A stretch of 64,000 bases of DNA from assembly GCF_020171745.1 (NCBI RefSeq), contig NZ_JAIVAH010000022.1, positions 211,321 through 275,320 of the forward strand, given 5' to 3'. Each line of letters starts with the position of its first letter. The first letter of the stretch is position 1. A model generated the notes under the pieces. The model was not told where the DNA came from and made no database searches. It was given only the letters and a program-made list of their open reading frames with translations. Positions 24,196 through 32,595 of this stretch are shown one piece after another. Position numbers and translations under genes: made by a program. The DNA is from Prescottella equi (GTDB lineage: Bacteria > Actinomycetota > Actinomycetes > Mycobacteriales > Mycobacteriaceae).

Positions 24196-27100
24196 CTAGG
24201 CGTCCGCGAACTCGAGTCCGCCGGTGGCCGTCGCCGGGACACGCCGACGCAGTGGCGAGCCGAGGGCGCGCGCGAGGTCGCTGCCGTCGTGCTCGGCCAG
24301 CAGGTCGCCACCGGACCACACGAGCAGCGCCGCGCTCACGCTCTGTTCGGCGGTCGAGTGCGCGAGGTCGTAGTGAGCACAGCCCGGGACTCCCGCGTAG
24401 GTGATCCAGAGGTCGTAGCCCGTCATGAACAGGTCGAGGTCGAACTGGACGCTCAGGCCCAGCAGTTCGCTGCGCCCGTTGTCGTCGACACCGGCGAACG
24501 CCTCGTCCAGACCGAGCAGGCGCGGGGAGTGCGGATCGGCCGACGAGAGCATCACGTGTGCGGCAGCGAACAGGGGAAGGTGCAGGGACACGGACTGCTC
24601 GCCACCGGAGAGGGCACTGTGCCGTGCCACGGTGAGCCGGTCCTCGCTGCCGTCCCCTCCGATCAGCGTGAACGAGAACACCCGCCACCGCCGGTAGTCG
24701 AGTGCCGCGGCCAGGATCTCGGGGTACGAACGCTCCGGGTGCGCGGCCCGGGCGATCCGGACCTGCGCGGCGAAGTGTGCCCGGATCGTGGCCATCTCGT
24801 CAGCGCTCAGCGCCGAGGTCGCGCGGTCCAACAGTTTGGAGACGGCCCGAGAGCTGTCGTCCAGGTTGTCGGCGAGCACCCAGTGCACGCCGATCGTGCT
24901 GCCCGAGGACATGCGGCGCTCGCGCATCTCGGCACCCATCTGTGCGATCAAGTCGCGGGCGTCGGCGGTGCGTTCGTGGATCTGCTGGGCGAGCCCGGTC
25001 AGCAGGGCGTCCTCGAGGATGCGTCGCTCGGAATCGGTGAGCAGGACCTCCTGGTCCTGACGTGCCGCCGCGATCCGGGTCGAGAACTCGCCGATCGACG
25101 AGTAACCCTGATCGTCCTGGACGCGGACGACGGTCAGCCCGTCCGGCGCGTCCCACTGCAGGCGGTAGTCCTGGCCGGCCGCGGCGAGCTGGGCGTCGAA
25201 GTCCTGCAGTGCCGCGGTGAGCGCCGACCGGGTCGACTTCTTCGCGTTCTCGCTGGTCCGGACCGACGCGGTCGCGGTGTCCATCGCCCGATAGAGCGCC
25301 GACACCTCGGGCGGCAGGATCGGGGCGTCCGGGTCGCCCTCGGTGACGATCCGGTAGACCAGCTGGTCCGGGGTGAGCCACGCCGCAGAACTCTGCGGCC
25401 ACGCGTGCTCGCTGTCGACGCCGAGCAGGTCGAGCAGATCGCGCCGTGCGTACGGCGCGAGCCGGTCGGCGTCGGTGCGGGTCTCGGTGAGCGCGCTGCG
25501 CAGGCCCTCGACCGCGGCGTTGTGGGCGCCCTCGGCCTTGCCGATCTGTTCGACAGCGGCGTCGTAGGCCTTGCGCGCGCCGCGCTGCTCGGTCTTGCAC
25601 ACCTCGATCCGCGCGCGGGCCTCCTCGAGATCGGCGTCGATCTGCTCGGCGCTCGCGCCCAGGGCCTCACGCAGCGTCTCGAGCCGGGAGACTTGCTGGG
25701 CGTAGTTCTCCTCCGCGACCGCGGCCTCCTCGACGAACTCCTCGGTGTTACCGCGGGCCTCGTCGAGCCGGTCCTCGGCCTCGCGATGAAGCTCGAGTTC
25801 CTTCTCGTGTTCGCGGCGGCAGCGCAGAAGCTGCTCGCCCTGACTCTCGAAATGCCGGATCGAGGCGGCGAGCGCGTCGATCTCGCGGGCATGGTGCGAC
25901 GCGCGGTGCGTGACCGCGACCGAACGAAGCTGCTTCTCCTTGGCCGTGTGGTCGGCGATGGCCTGGTCGAGTTCCTGCCCGGACGACGCGGTCGACTCCG
26001 ACCGGGTCCGTAGCGCGCCGGCCGCCTCGGTCAGCTTCTTGATCGCGCCGTGGACGGCGGAGGTGCGCGGCAGCGCCTTCGCGGCGCCCGCGAGACTGTC
26101 GAGCAGCGCCTTCGTGTCCGCTTCACCGGCGCGGGCCGTGGCCCGGGCCTCCTCGGCTGCGGCGATCTCGGCGTCGAGTTCGGCGATGCGCTGGGCACGC
26201 CGCCGCTCGCGGGCCGTGGTGCCGATGTACTCGGCCTCGGCCTTGACGTGGCGACCGCGCGCGATGCCCTGCCAGAACCGGCCGTCCACTCCGATGCCGA
26301 CGGTCGCGTCGTGCGCGGTGCCGTCGCGGTCCAGCGACACCGACTCGAGGATCGCGCGGACCCGCTCCTCGGGCACGCCGGCATCCGCTTCCACGGTGAG
26401 GACGTCGGCCAGGGTCGGACCGTGCGGGCGGCGCTCCTCGGGCAGCGGCTCGAGGAACTGCTCGGACTCGAGGTCGGACGGAGCATCGTCGCCGGCGAAG
26501 ACCCAGCCGTCGAGCAGATTGGCGGCGGCGAGCGCCGACTCGACACCCGCGGCGACGGCGGGGTCGACGTCGTCGGCGAAGCGCACCAGACGCCACAGCG
26601 GGGCACCGTCGAGCCCGCTGCGGTCGCCGGTGCGGGACGCGAATCCCGCAGGGGCATCGTCCTTCTCGGCCACAACGTGCTTGCGGTCCGCCTGCAGTTC
26701 CGCGATCCGCGCGGTTGCGGCCGACTGTTCGGCGGCGGCCTCGCGGCGGCGGGCCCGCTGCTCGTCGAGCGCGGATTCCACTTGCTCGTGCAGCACCGTG
26801 CTCAGGCTGGGCGAGTCGTCGTCGCCGGCCTGGGCCAGCGCCTTGTCGAGCGCGGAGAAGAGGTCTGCCGTGACCCCGATCGCGGCGTAGTCCGCGGAAT
26901 GGTCGGTCCACCAGGCACGCAGTGACGCCGCGCAGTCGGCGCGCGCCAGTTCCACGGACGCCTCGGCCTCGGCCACCGCGGCCTGGGCTGCGTCGAGCAG
27001 CTCTCGGCCCTTGTCGGCGGCCCGGTCGGCCCGCTCGCGTTCGGTGCTCGCCTTCTCGACGGTGCCCAGCGCGGCCCGCACGGCCCGGACGTCGCCGTCG

Positions 27101-28368
27101 CGTTCCTCGGCGTGTCCGCGGACGGCGGCGATGATCTGGTCCGGCCGCGAGCCGTCCGGCAGCGGTGTCCACGCGATGCCGGCCTGCTCCGCGGCCTCGG
27201 CCAGCTCGGTCTCCGCCCGCACGAGGGCCGCGGTGGCGGTCCGCACCGATTCGGTTGCGCGGGTTGCCTCGCCGGTGCGCTGCTCGAGTGTGGCTTGCGC
27301 CTTGCGGGCCTTGTCGGCCTGCTGCTCGGTCGACAGCTTGAGCTGCGCGACGGCGGCGGCGAGGTCGTCGAGCTGCTGCTTGCCCTCGTAGGCACCCGAA
27401 CGCTGCAGGGTGTCGAGATCGGCTCGGGCCTGCTCGAGGGCGCGTTCGGCGGCGGTGAAACGGTCCTCGGCGAGCAGTCGCTCCTCCTGCCGCGACGACT
27501 GCAGCGCGACCGCGGCATCGAGCACCGACTGCGCGCGCTCGACGGATTCGAGGCGCCGGGCCACCTGCTCGACATCGGTGCGGGCCTGCTGCGCCAGGTA
27601 CTTCGAGTACACGGTCACGAAGCTCTGCGCGGCCTGGTCCGCGGCGGCCAGACCCTCGAGCGCCCGGCCGACCTCCTCCATGTCGCTGAAGGAGCGCGCG
27701 GCCTCGAGTACGAGCTGCTCGTCGAGCGGGCGCAGGCCGTCGGTGAGGGCCTGCGACAGCCCCTTGGGGTCGAGGTTCTTCGCCAGCTGTGGTCGGCGCA
27801 GCGTCAGGATCAGGTTGATCAGCTGGTCGTACCGCTCGGCGCCCAGCCCGAACAGGCGCGCGTCGATGGCGCCGCGGTAGTCGACCGGACGGTCGGTGAT
27901 GGCGTCACTGCCGAGCTGTTCCGCGAGTTGCTTCTTCGTCAGCGGCCGGTCGTCGTCGCCGAGCAGCGAGAAGTCCACGCCGACGCGGCCGTCGGCGACG
28001 AAGTACCAGCGGGTGACCTTGTCGTTCTGCCGGCTCGCGCGCATACCGATACCGACGGTGACGGCCTCGGGATCGTCCTGCGGTCCGCGGGCGAACTCCA
28101 TCCACACGTACGAGTGCGCCGAATCCTGGCCCCGGTAGAGCAGGTTCGACTTCATCGTCCGTTCCTCGCCGGCGAACGGATTGAGCCGCCGGGGCTCGAT
28201 GCGTCCGTCGAACACGAACGGGAACAGCACCTCGAGCGCCTTCGTCTTCCCGGATCCGTTCGGACCGCGGAGCACGAGCCGGCCGTCCGCGAACGAGAAC
28301 TCCTGGTCGCGGTAATCCCAGAGATTGATGATCCCGGCGCGGGTCGGCTTGAAACGCGCAGATGCCAT
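24196..28368 (-). CDS. jetC: JetC, SMC/MukB-like ATPase of a Wadjet-type system (TIGR02680 family)
   Basis: The 1390-residue protein is a condensin-like ATPase. Its N-terminal head half has Walker A GPNGSGKT at residues 35-42. Two long Ala/Glu/Arg-rich stretches are predicted coiled-coil arms, and the C-terminal head half has signature LSGGEQ (about 1253-1258) and Walker B LLGLDEAF (about 1284-1291). Wadjet SMC complexes extrude DNA loops and detect small circular DNA. ATG 28368 lies 21 bp after the jetB stop with AGAGG upstream. The family normally comes with JetA, JetB and a JetD nuclease; JetD is not seen here. Confidence 0.88.
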   Translation of the reverse strand: MASARFKPTRAGIINLWDYRDQEFSFADGRLVLRGPNGSGKTKALEVLFPFVFDGRIEPRRLNPFAGEERTMKSNLLYRGQDSAHSYVWMEFARGPQDDPEAVTVGIGMRASRQNDKVTRWYFVADGRVGVDFSLLGDDDRPLTKKQLAEQLGSDAITDRPVDYRGAIDARLFGLGAERYDQLINLILTLRRPQLAKNLDPKGLSQALTDGLRPLDEQLVLEAARSFSDMEEVGRALEGLAAADQAAQSFVTVYSKYLAQQARTDVEQVARRLESVERAQSVLDAAVALQSSRQEERLLAEDRFTAAERALEQARADLDTLQRSGAYEGKQQLDDLAAAVAQLKLSTEQQADKARKAQATLEQRTGEATRATESVRTATAALVRAETELAEAAEQAGIAWTPLPDGSRPDQIIAAVRGHAEERDGDVRAVRAALGTVEKASTERERADRAADKGRELLDAAQAAVAEAEASVELARADCAASLRAWWTDHSADYAAIGVTADLFSALDKALAQAGDDDSPSLSTVLHEQVESALDEQRARRREAAAEQSAATARIAELQADRKHVVAEKDDAPAGFASRTGDRSGLDGAPLWRLVRFADDVDPAVAAGVESALAAANLLDGWVFAGDDAPSDLESEQFLEPLPEERRPHGPTLADVLTVEADAGVPEERVRAILESVSLDRDGTAHDATVGIGVDGRFWQGIARGRHVKAEAEYIGTTARERRRAQRIAELDAEIAAAEEARATARAGEADTKALLDSLAGAAKALPRTSAVHGAIKKLTEAAGALRTRSESTASSGQELDQAIADHTAKEKQLRSVAVTHRASHHAREIDALAASIRHFESQGEQLLRCRREHEKELELHREAEDRLDEARGNTEEFVEEAAVAEENYAQQVSRLETLREALGASAEQIDADLEEARARIEVCKTEQRGARKAYDAAVEQIGKAEGAHNAAVEGLRSALTETRTDADRLAPYARRDLLDLLGVDSEHAWPQSSAAWLTPDQLVYRIVTEGDPDAPILPPEVSALYRAMDTATASVRTSENAKKSTRSALTAALQDFDAQLAAAGQDYRLQWDAPDGLTVVRVQDDQGYSSIGEFSTRIAAARQDQEVLLTDSERRILEDALLTGLAQQIHERTADARDLIAQMGAEMRERRMSSGSTIGVHWVLADNLDDSSRAVSKLLDRATSALSADEMATIRAHFAAQVRIARAAHPERSYPEILAAALDYRRWRVFSFTLIGGDGSEDRLTVARHSALSGGEQSVSLHLPLFAAAHVMLSSADPHSPRLLGLDEAFAGVDDNGRSELLGLSVQFDLDLFMTGYDLWITYAGVPGCAHYDLAHSTAEQSVSAALLVWSGGDLLAEHDGSDLARALGSPLRRRVPATATGGLEFADA

Positions 28369-28389
28369 GCGAAAGGTGCCTCTACTTCT

Positions 28390-29787
28390 CTAGGAGTGCT
28401 GGTCGGCGGGAACCGGTTCGTGGAACAACTCGGACTGGGCCGTGCGGTCGCGGATGTTGACGACGACGCCGCGGAACCGGGCGATCGGCGGCAGCACCAG
28501 GACGCCACCGTCGACGCTGCGGATCAGCTGCAGCCGGTCGAGGAGCGCAATCGCGTTGCGGCGCAGGCCGTTGCGGTCGGCCTGCCACTGCGCGGCGAAG
28601 GTCCGTCCGAACCGGAGGACGAGTTCGTCGACGGCGGCGGTGACCCACTCGTCGTCGAGGAGCGCGTACCGAGCGGGTTCGACGGTGTCGTCGGCGTGCT
28701 CCGCCGGGTCCGTCGGCAGGGCCGGCTCGAACGCGTCGGCCAGCTGCTCGAAGATCCCGGCGCGCGGGATCGCGGAGTCCAGTCGCTCGATCAGCTCGGC
28801 CTGGTCGGTCGTCGGCAACGGGTGCCGGGGGAGCGGTGGGGCGTCGAGATCGAGGACGCGGTCGGCCATCTCGCCGGCGAGGAGCAGGGCCACCTGCGCG
28901 ATGGTGCCGGTGCTCGGGAACCGCACGTCGGACATCCGGCCCGACGGATCGATCATCGCGATGCCCTCGGCGCGGCGTTCGGCGACCAGCCCGGTGAGGT
29001 CCTCGACGTCGGCCGCCGTGCGGGGCAGCGCCAACTGCAGCCGCTCGTCGTCGGTGAGACTGTCCGCGTACACGACGGGGCGTTCGACCAGCGCGCGCCG
29101 CATCCGACGGGCGGTCTCCCGGGCATCGGTGGGGCGGTGGGCGGTGATGTCGTCGACGGGCACTGCCTCGCCGGCCAGCAGGGAACGCGCCGACGTCACG
29201 TGCTGCAGGGCCCGCGGTGGACGGAACAGCGCCACGACGACGGACCGGTCGATGTCGTAGAGGGCCTCGCCCGCATCGGGATTCGACGCCCACCCGCCCG
29301 CGTCGCCGTCGGCGAGGACGATCGCGCCTCGCGCGGCGAGCCAGCCGACGGCGTCGACGAACGCGTCTCGGTCCGCGGCCCGGTCGGTGGACAGCGCCAC
29401 GCCGGGGACCTGCGCGGCCTCGGTCGCGACGTGATCCGCCAGCTCCGACAGCGTGATCTGGTTGCCGGCGCGGCCCAGGGCGGCGAGCGCCAGCGCCAGG
29501 TACGCGTAACGGTGCCGGTCGAACGCGCGGTCGTTGCTCGTGCGCGCCGGGGCACCCGGCTCGAGCCGGTCCGCGACCGTGAACAGCCGCGCGGTGGTCT
29601 CGGTGACCTCCAGCCGGTACCCGAACAGCTCGAGCAGGTCGTCGCGGAGCTCGGTGGCCCACCGCCGCAGCAGCGGCAGCGCTAGCCGATCGGGATAGGT
29701 CTGCGTCACAAGGTGGTTCGAGAGAATGACGCGGGCCGCCCGCTGGTACGAATCGAGGTCGAGCGGGGAGACTGAACGGTTCCTCAT
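28390..29787 (-). CDS. jetB: JetB, MukE-like subunit (TIGR02678 / DUF2398 family)
   Basis: The 465-residue protein matches the second gene of TIGR02677-02678-02680 clusters: a core with PLLRRWATELRDDLLELFGYRLEVTETTARLF and RHRYAYLALALAALGRAGNQITLSELADHV. In the Wadjet complex it is the winged-helix KITE-like subunit that bridges JetA and the SMC heads. ATG 29787 overlaps the jetA stop by ATGA, so the two are translated together. No membrane or signal segment is present. Confidence 0.82.
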   Translation of the reverse strand: MRNRSVSPLDLDSYQRAARVILSNHLVTQTYPDRLALPLLRRWATELRDDLLELFGYRLEVTETTARLFTVADRLEPGAPARTSNDRAFDRHRYAYLALALAALGRAGNQITLSELADHVATEAAQVPGVALSTDRAADRDAFVDAVGWLAARGAIVLADGDAGGWASNPDAGEALYDIDRSVVVALFRPPRALQHVTSARSLLAGEAVPVDDITAHRPTDARETARRMRRALVERPVVYADSLTDDERLQLALPRTAADVEDLTGLVAERRAEGIAMIDPSGRMSDVRFPSTGTIAQVALLLAGEMADRVLDLDAPPLPRHPLPTTDQAELIERLDSAIPRAGIFEQLADAFEPALPTDPAEHADDTVEPARYALLDDEWVTAAVDELVLRFGRTFAAQWQADRNGLRRNAIALLDRLQLIRSVDGGVLVLPPIARFRGVVVNIRDRTAQSELFHEPVPADQHS

Positions 29788-31298
29788 CGGACGCTCACCC
29801 GCAATCCGTCCAGGTGAAGCTTGCCGCGCGCGGTCTGCACGACGGTCGATTCGCCGTACGGGCTGAGCGTCAGCTTGACGCCGTTCTCCGATCCGGTGGA
29901 GCTGGGAACGGATCCGGTGACCGGAACCCGTGCGGTGAGTGCCGCGTTGAGCAGGCTGAGCAGGACGTCGGTCTCCTGCTCGTCGAGTACGCGGTCGTAG
30001 GCGCCGGACGCGGCCAGCGACGACGCCGCGATCGCGCGGGCGCGCTGCGAGGCCAACTGTTCCTCACGAAGTCGGCGGATGCTGCCCTCGTTGCGCTGCA
30101 TGCGCGACGGCATCCCGGGCTGCGCGGCGCGGCCGGTCTCGGCGAGCGTGCGGGAGATCTCCACCGGAGTCGCGTCCCACCACGACCGGGACTCGGGAAT
30201 GATGTCCGCGTCCGGATGCACCATCGACAGGTGCCGCGGCCGGCCCAGATCGAAGACGAGTTGGAACAGGGCGTGCGCCGAATCCTCGTCGGGTGTCGCG
30301 GCGAACCAGCCGGCGAGGTGCCGCAACTGGCTCTCCCGGCTCACGCCGCCGCGGCGGGTCTCGGTGACCCGGCGCAGCAGCGACAGCACCGCCGCGATCG
30401 CGCTCATCGTGCCCTCCCGCAGCCGGTCGGATTCGCTCGGCCCCGCGGCCGCGACGAACCACTGCGCCAGTCCGGACCAGCGCGCCCGCCAATCGGATTC
30501 GCGCTCCTCACGGGACAGGAAGACCCGGTCGTCGCTGGCGGCGGCCCGGGCGATCAGCGATTCGATCCCGGTCGCCTCCACGTTCGCGATGGCCGCGCCC
30601 AGCTTCGGGGCGTACCGCGCGAGGTCGGAGCTGAACTCGCGCATGTGGCTGAGCAGCGCGTCCTTGTGGGAGAGGAAGGCCTCCGGCGTGATCTCCGTGG
30701 TGCGCACCAGATCGCCGAGCATCAGGTAGAACTGGGCGGCCCTCGCGGCCATGTCGGTGAGCGTCGAGTCCAGGCGGGCGAGCTTGCGGTAGATGAGGTC
30801 GCCGTCGCCGTGCCGGTTGGCCTGGGCGAGTTCCTCGAGGTCGGCGAGCAGATCGGGCAGCGCGAGGCGCGAGAGGGTCGCGTCCTCGAGGCGTGCGCCC
30901 AGCAGCTCCTCGACGGCTCGGAAGGCCAGGTAGCCGGCCTGGCTGAACTGGTACACGAAGTGCCGGTTCCGGTACTCGGCGAGCGTCGCGGCGCGGCTGC
31001 CGTCGTAGCTGCGTTCGAGCACGCCCCACGTGTGCAGCTGCTCGAGCAAGGGAGTGATGTCACCGGAGGTGAGCGCGCCCGAGGGATCGTCGCCGGTGAT
31101 GCGGGTGAGGATGTCGGCGACCTCGCCGGCATGCAGCAGCACAACGTAGTTGGCGCGCGCATGGTCGAAGGCGCGCATCACCCACAGATAGTCGGTGCGC
31201 TTCTCCGCCGTGGTGAAGGAGAACAGCCGCAACCGGTCCTCGCGCACCGCGAAGTCGACGTCCGCGACGGACGCGCGCGGGTCACCTGAATCGCTCAC
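29784..31298 (-). CDS. jetA: JetA, kleisin-like subunit (TIGR02677 / DUF2397 family)
   Basis: The 504-residue protein has LRLFSFTTAEKRTDYLWVMRAFDHARANY at its start and EYRNRHFVYQFSQAGYLAFRAVEELLGARL in its first half, both typical of the TIGR02677 family. Its helical middle should serve as the kleisin that links the two JetC heads. GTG 31298 has a TAGGCT -10 box 6 nt upstream and no ribosome-binding site, so the operon probably has a leaderless promoter here, separate from the winged-helix gene 49 bp upstream. Confidence 0.85.
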   Translation of the reverse strand: MSDSGDPRASVADVDFAVREDRLRLFSFTTAEKRTDYLWVMRAFDHARANYVVLLHAGEVADILTRITGDDPSGALTSGDITPLLEQLHTWGVLERSYDGSRAATLAEYRNRHFVYQFSQAGYLAFRAVEELLGARLEDATLSRLALPDLLADLEELAQANRHGDGDLIYRKLARLDSTLTDMAARAAQFYLMLGDLVRTTEITPEAFLSHKDALLSHMREFSSDLARYAPKLGAAIANVEATGIESLIARAAASDDRVFLSREERESDWRARWSGLAQWFVAAAGPSESDRLREGTMSAIAAVLSLLRRVTETRRGGVSRESQLRHLAGWFAATPDEDSAHALFQLVFDLGRPRHLSMVHPDADIIPESRSWWDATPVEISRTLAETGRAAQPGMPSRMQRNEGSIRRLREEQLASQRARAIAASSLAASGAYDRVLDEQETDVLLSLLNAALTARVPVTGSVPSSTGSENGVKLTLSPYGESTVVQTARGKLHLDGLRVSVR

Positions 31299-31304
31299 CG
31301 TGAC

Positions 31305-31310
31305 AGCCTA
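31305..31310 (-). promoter_or_regulatory. -10 box (TAGGCT) of a leaderless jetA promoter
   Basis: TAGGCT on the minus strand lies 6 nt before the jetA GTG, inside the 49-bp gap after the upstream gene, so jetABC could be transcribed independently of it. Confidence 0.5.
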
Positions 31311-31347
31311 GGGCGTGGGCCGGTCCACGAGCGAACACGCCGGTCGG

Positions 31348-32418
31348 TCACCTGTGGCGGCGCATCTCGCGGCGCCAGGCGGACTCGTCCGCGCGCAGCA
31401 TCGTCAGCTGGTAGTCGGCGGCATCGGGATGCCGGAACGGTCCGGCGACGAGATCCGCGTAGGCGTGGGACTGGGCGACGCAGCGCACTCCGGCACGGAT
31501 CTGCATGCGCTCGAACACGACCGCAGACCAGGGTGTCGCGATCACGACGTCGCCGCCGCCGTCGACGGGACGTAGGTCGAACTCGGACGCGAAGGCGTCC
31601 ACGTCGTCGGCATACATTTCGAGCACGTCGGCCTTCGCGTAGTCGGTAGCGCCGATACCGGTCACCGCGTAACCGAGGTCGCCGTTGCTCGCGGCGAGCC
31701 GCTCACGCAGGTCGTCGAGTCCGTCGGGCGACGCGAAACGCCGCGTGGGGCAGGGCTTGCGATCGGTCGCCCACGCCCGCAGCATGTGCTCCCAACGGAC
31801 GCCGGTGACGGGGCCGCGCGGCATGCGGCTGAGCAGCTCGCGCTCGAACAGCACCTCGACCACGCGATAAGCGGCACCGGTCGAGGCACCCGACAGCTTG
31901 ATCAGTTCGGGCACCGACACCTCGCCGACGTGGTCGGCGAGGGCGCGAACGATCCGCTCGGACGGCTCACCCGTGAGGACCCCGGACGGGCGGCCCGGTC
32001 CCCGCCACGGATCCGCGTCGGCGCCCCGGTTGCGCACCCAGATCGCGGGACGGTCCGCGACGAGCGTGAGGTTGCCGGTGGCGTCGGCGTACGAGATGCC
32101 GTGCGAGTCGAGTTGCCGGCGCACCGGGTCCGACAGGTAGTGCGCGCACACGAAACCCCGGTCGCTGTCGGTGAGCTCGTTCGCGATGCGGGCGATGTCG
32201 CCGCTCAGGACGCCCTTGGACGTGATGATCGAGTACGACACCGTGTCACCGTCGGGGGCGGTGACGAGCAGCCGGTTCGGAGCGGCGGGGGAGCGGGGAC
32301 GGTCGGCCGACACGCTCCAGCCGTTGGGCAGCGCGACTTCGAGCCACGACACGGCGCGACGGTAGATGTCGATGCCGCGCTCGGGGCGAGGGTTCGGTGC
32401 AACGTCCGTGATGCTCAC
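31348..32418 (-). CDS. Winged-helix protein, AbiEi-like layout, upstream of jetA
   Basis: The 356-residue soluble protein has an N-terminal alpha/beta part (about residues 1-120, FVCAHYLSDPVRRQLDSHGISYADATGNL). A winged-helix-like stretch at about 130-190 (ERIVRALADHVGEVSVPELIKLSGASTGAAYRVVEVLFERELL) follows. A C-terminal region ends with a conserved-looking DVVIATPWSAVVFERMQ and DYQLTMLRAD pair. The layout is like AbiEi-type antitoxin or regulatory proteins, but the assignment is weak. It precedes jetA in the same direction and may regulate the operon. The GTG start is leaderless (TACTGT 7 nt upstream) and is preferred over the longer frame to 32547. Confidence 0.6.
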   Translation of the reverse strand: MSITDVAPNPRPERGIDIYRRAVSWLEVALPNGWSVSADRPRSPAAPNRLLVTAPDGDTVSYSIITSKGVLSGDIARIANELTDSDRGFVCAHYLSDPVRRQLDSHGISYADATGNLTLVADRPAIWVRNRGADADPWRGPGRPSGVLTGEPSERIVRALADHVGEVSVPELIKLSGASTGAAYRVVEVLFERELLSRMPRGPVTGVRWEHMLRAWATDRKPCPTRRFASPDGLDDLRERLAASNGDLGYAVTGIGATDYAKADVLEMYADDVDAFASEFDLRPVDGGGDVVIATPWSAVVFERMQIRAGVRCVAQSHAYADLVAGPFRHPDAADYQLTMLRADESAWRREMRRHR

Positions 32419-32425
32419 ATTCGTC

Positions 32426-32431
32426 ACAGTA
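32426..32431 (-). promoter_or_regulatory. -10 box (TACTGT) of the winged-helix gene, within 9-bp direct repeats
   Basis: TACTGT lies 7 nt before GTG 32418. It overlaps three GTGAN4 units spaced 9 bp apart on the minus strand (32436 down to 32410), which could bind the encoded protein as an autoregulatory site. Confidence 0.4.
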
Positions 32432-32556
32432 GTCACTCTGTGCACTACGGAACCACCAGAAACTCCGAAATCGGCTCGGCGTGTCGCGTGGAGATCTGCC
32501 CGGGACGGAAACGCTGGAATTACCGAATCTGGCCGGTTACCGGACACCGTTCGGCT

Positions 32557-32574
32557 GCGGTTCTCGAGAACCGC
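32557..32574. repeat. Perfect 18-bp palindrome GCGGTTCTCGAGAACCGC
   Basis: It lies 21 bp past the MFS-transporter stop and 139 bp before the winged-helix gene. It could be a short terminator hairpin (7-bp stem and TCGA loop) for the PAC2-MFS transcript or a dimeric-regulator operator. No T-tract follows. Confidence 0.4.
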
Positions 32575-32595
32575 CTTCGACGCCGAGGGCGCGAG

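Noticed and set aside
27112..29685. An 857-codon plus-strand frame antisense to jetC and jetB
   Set aside because: Shadow of the jet genes; composition is biased and no domain is seen.
31348..32418. The gene upstream of jetA as a displaced JetD nuclease
   Set aside because: It has a winged-helix-like middle and no TOPRIM acidic motifs or DUF2399-like end, so it is not JetD.
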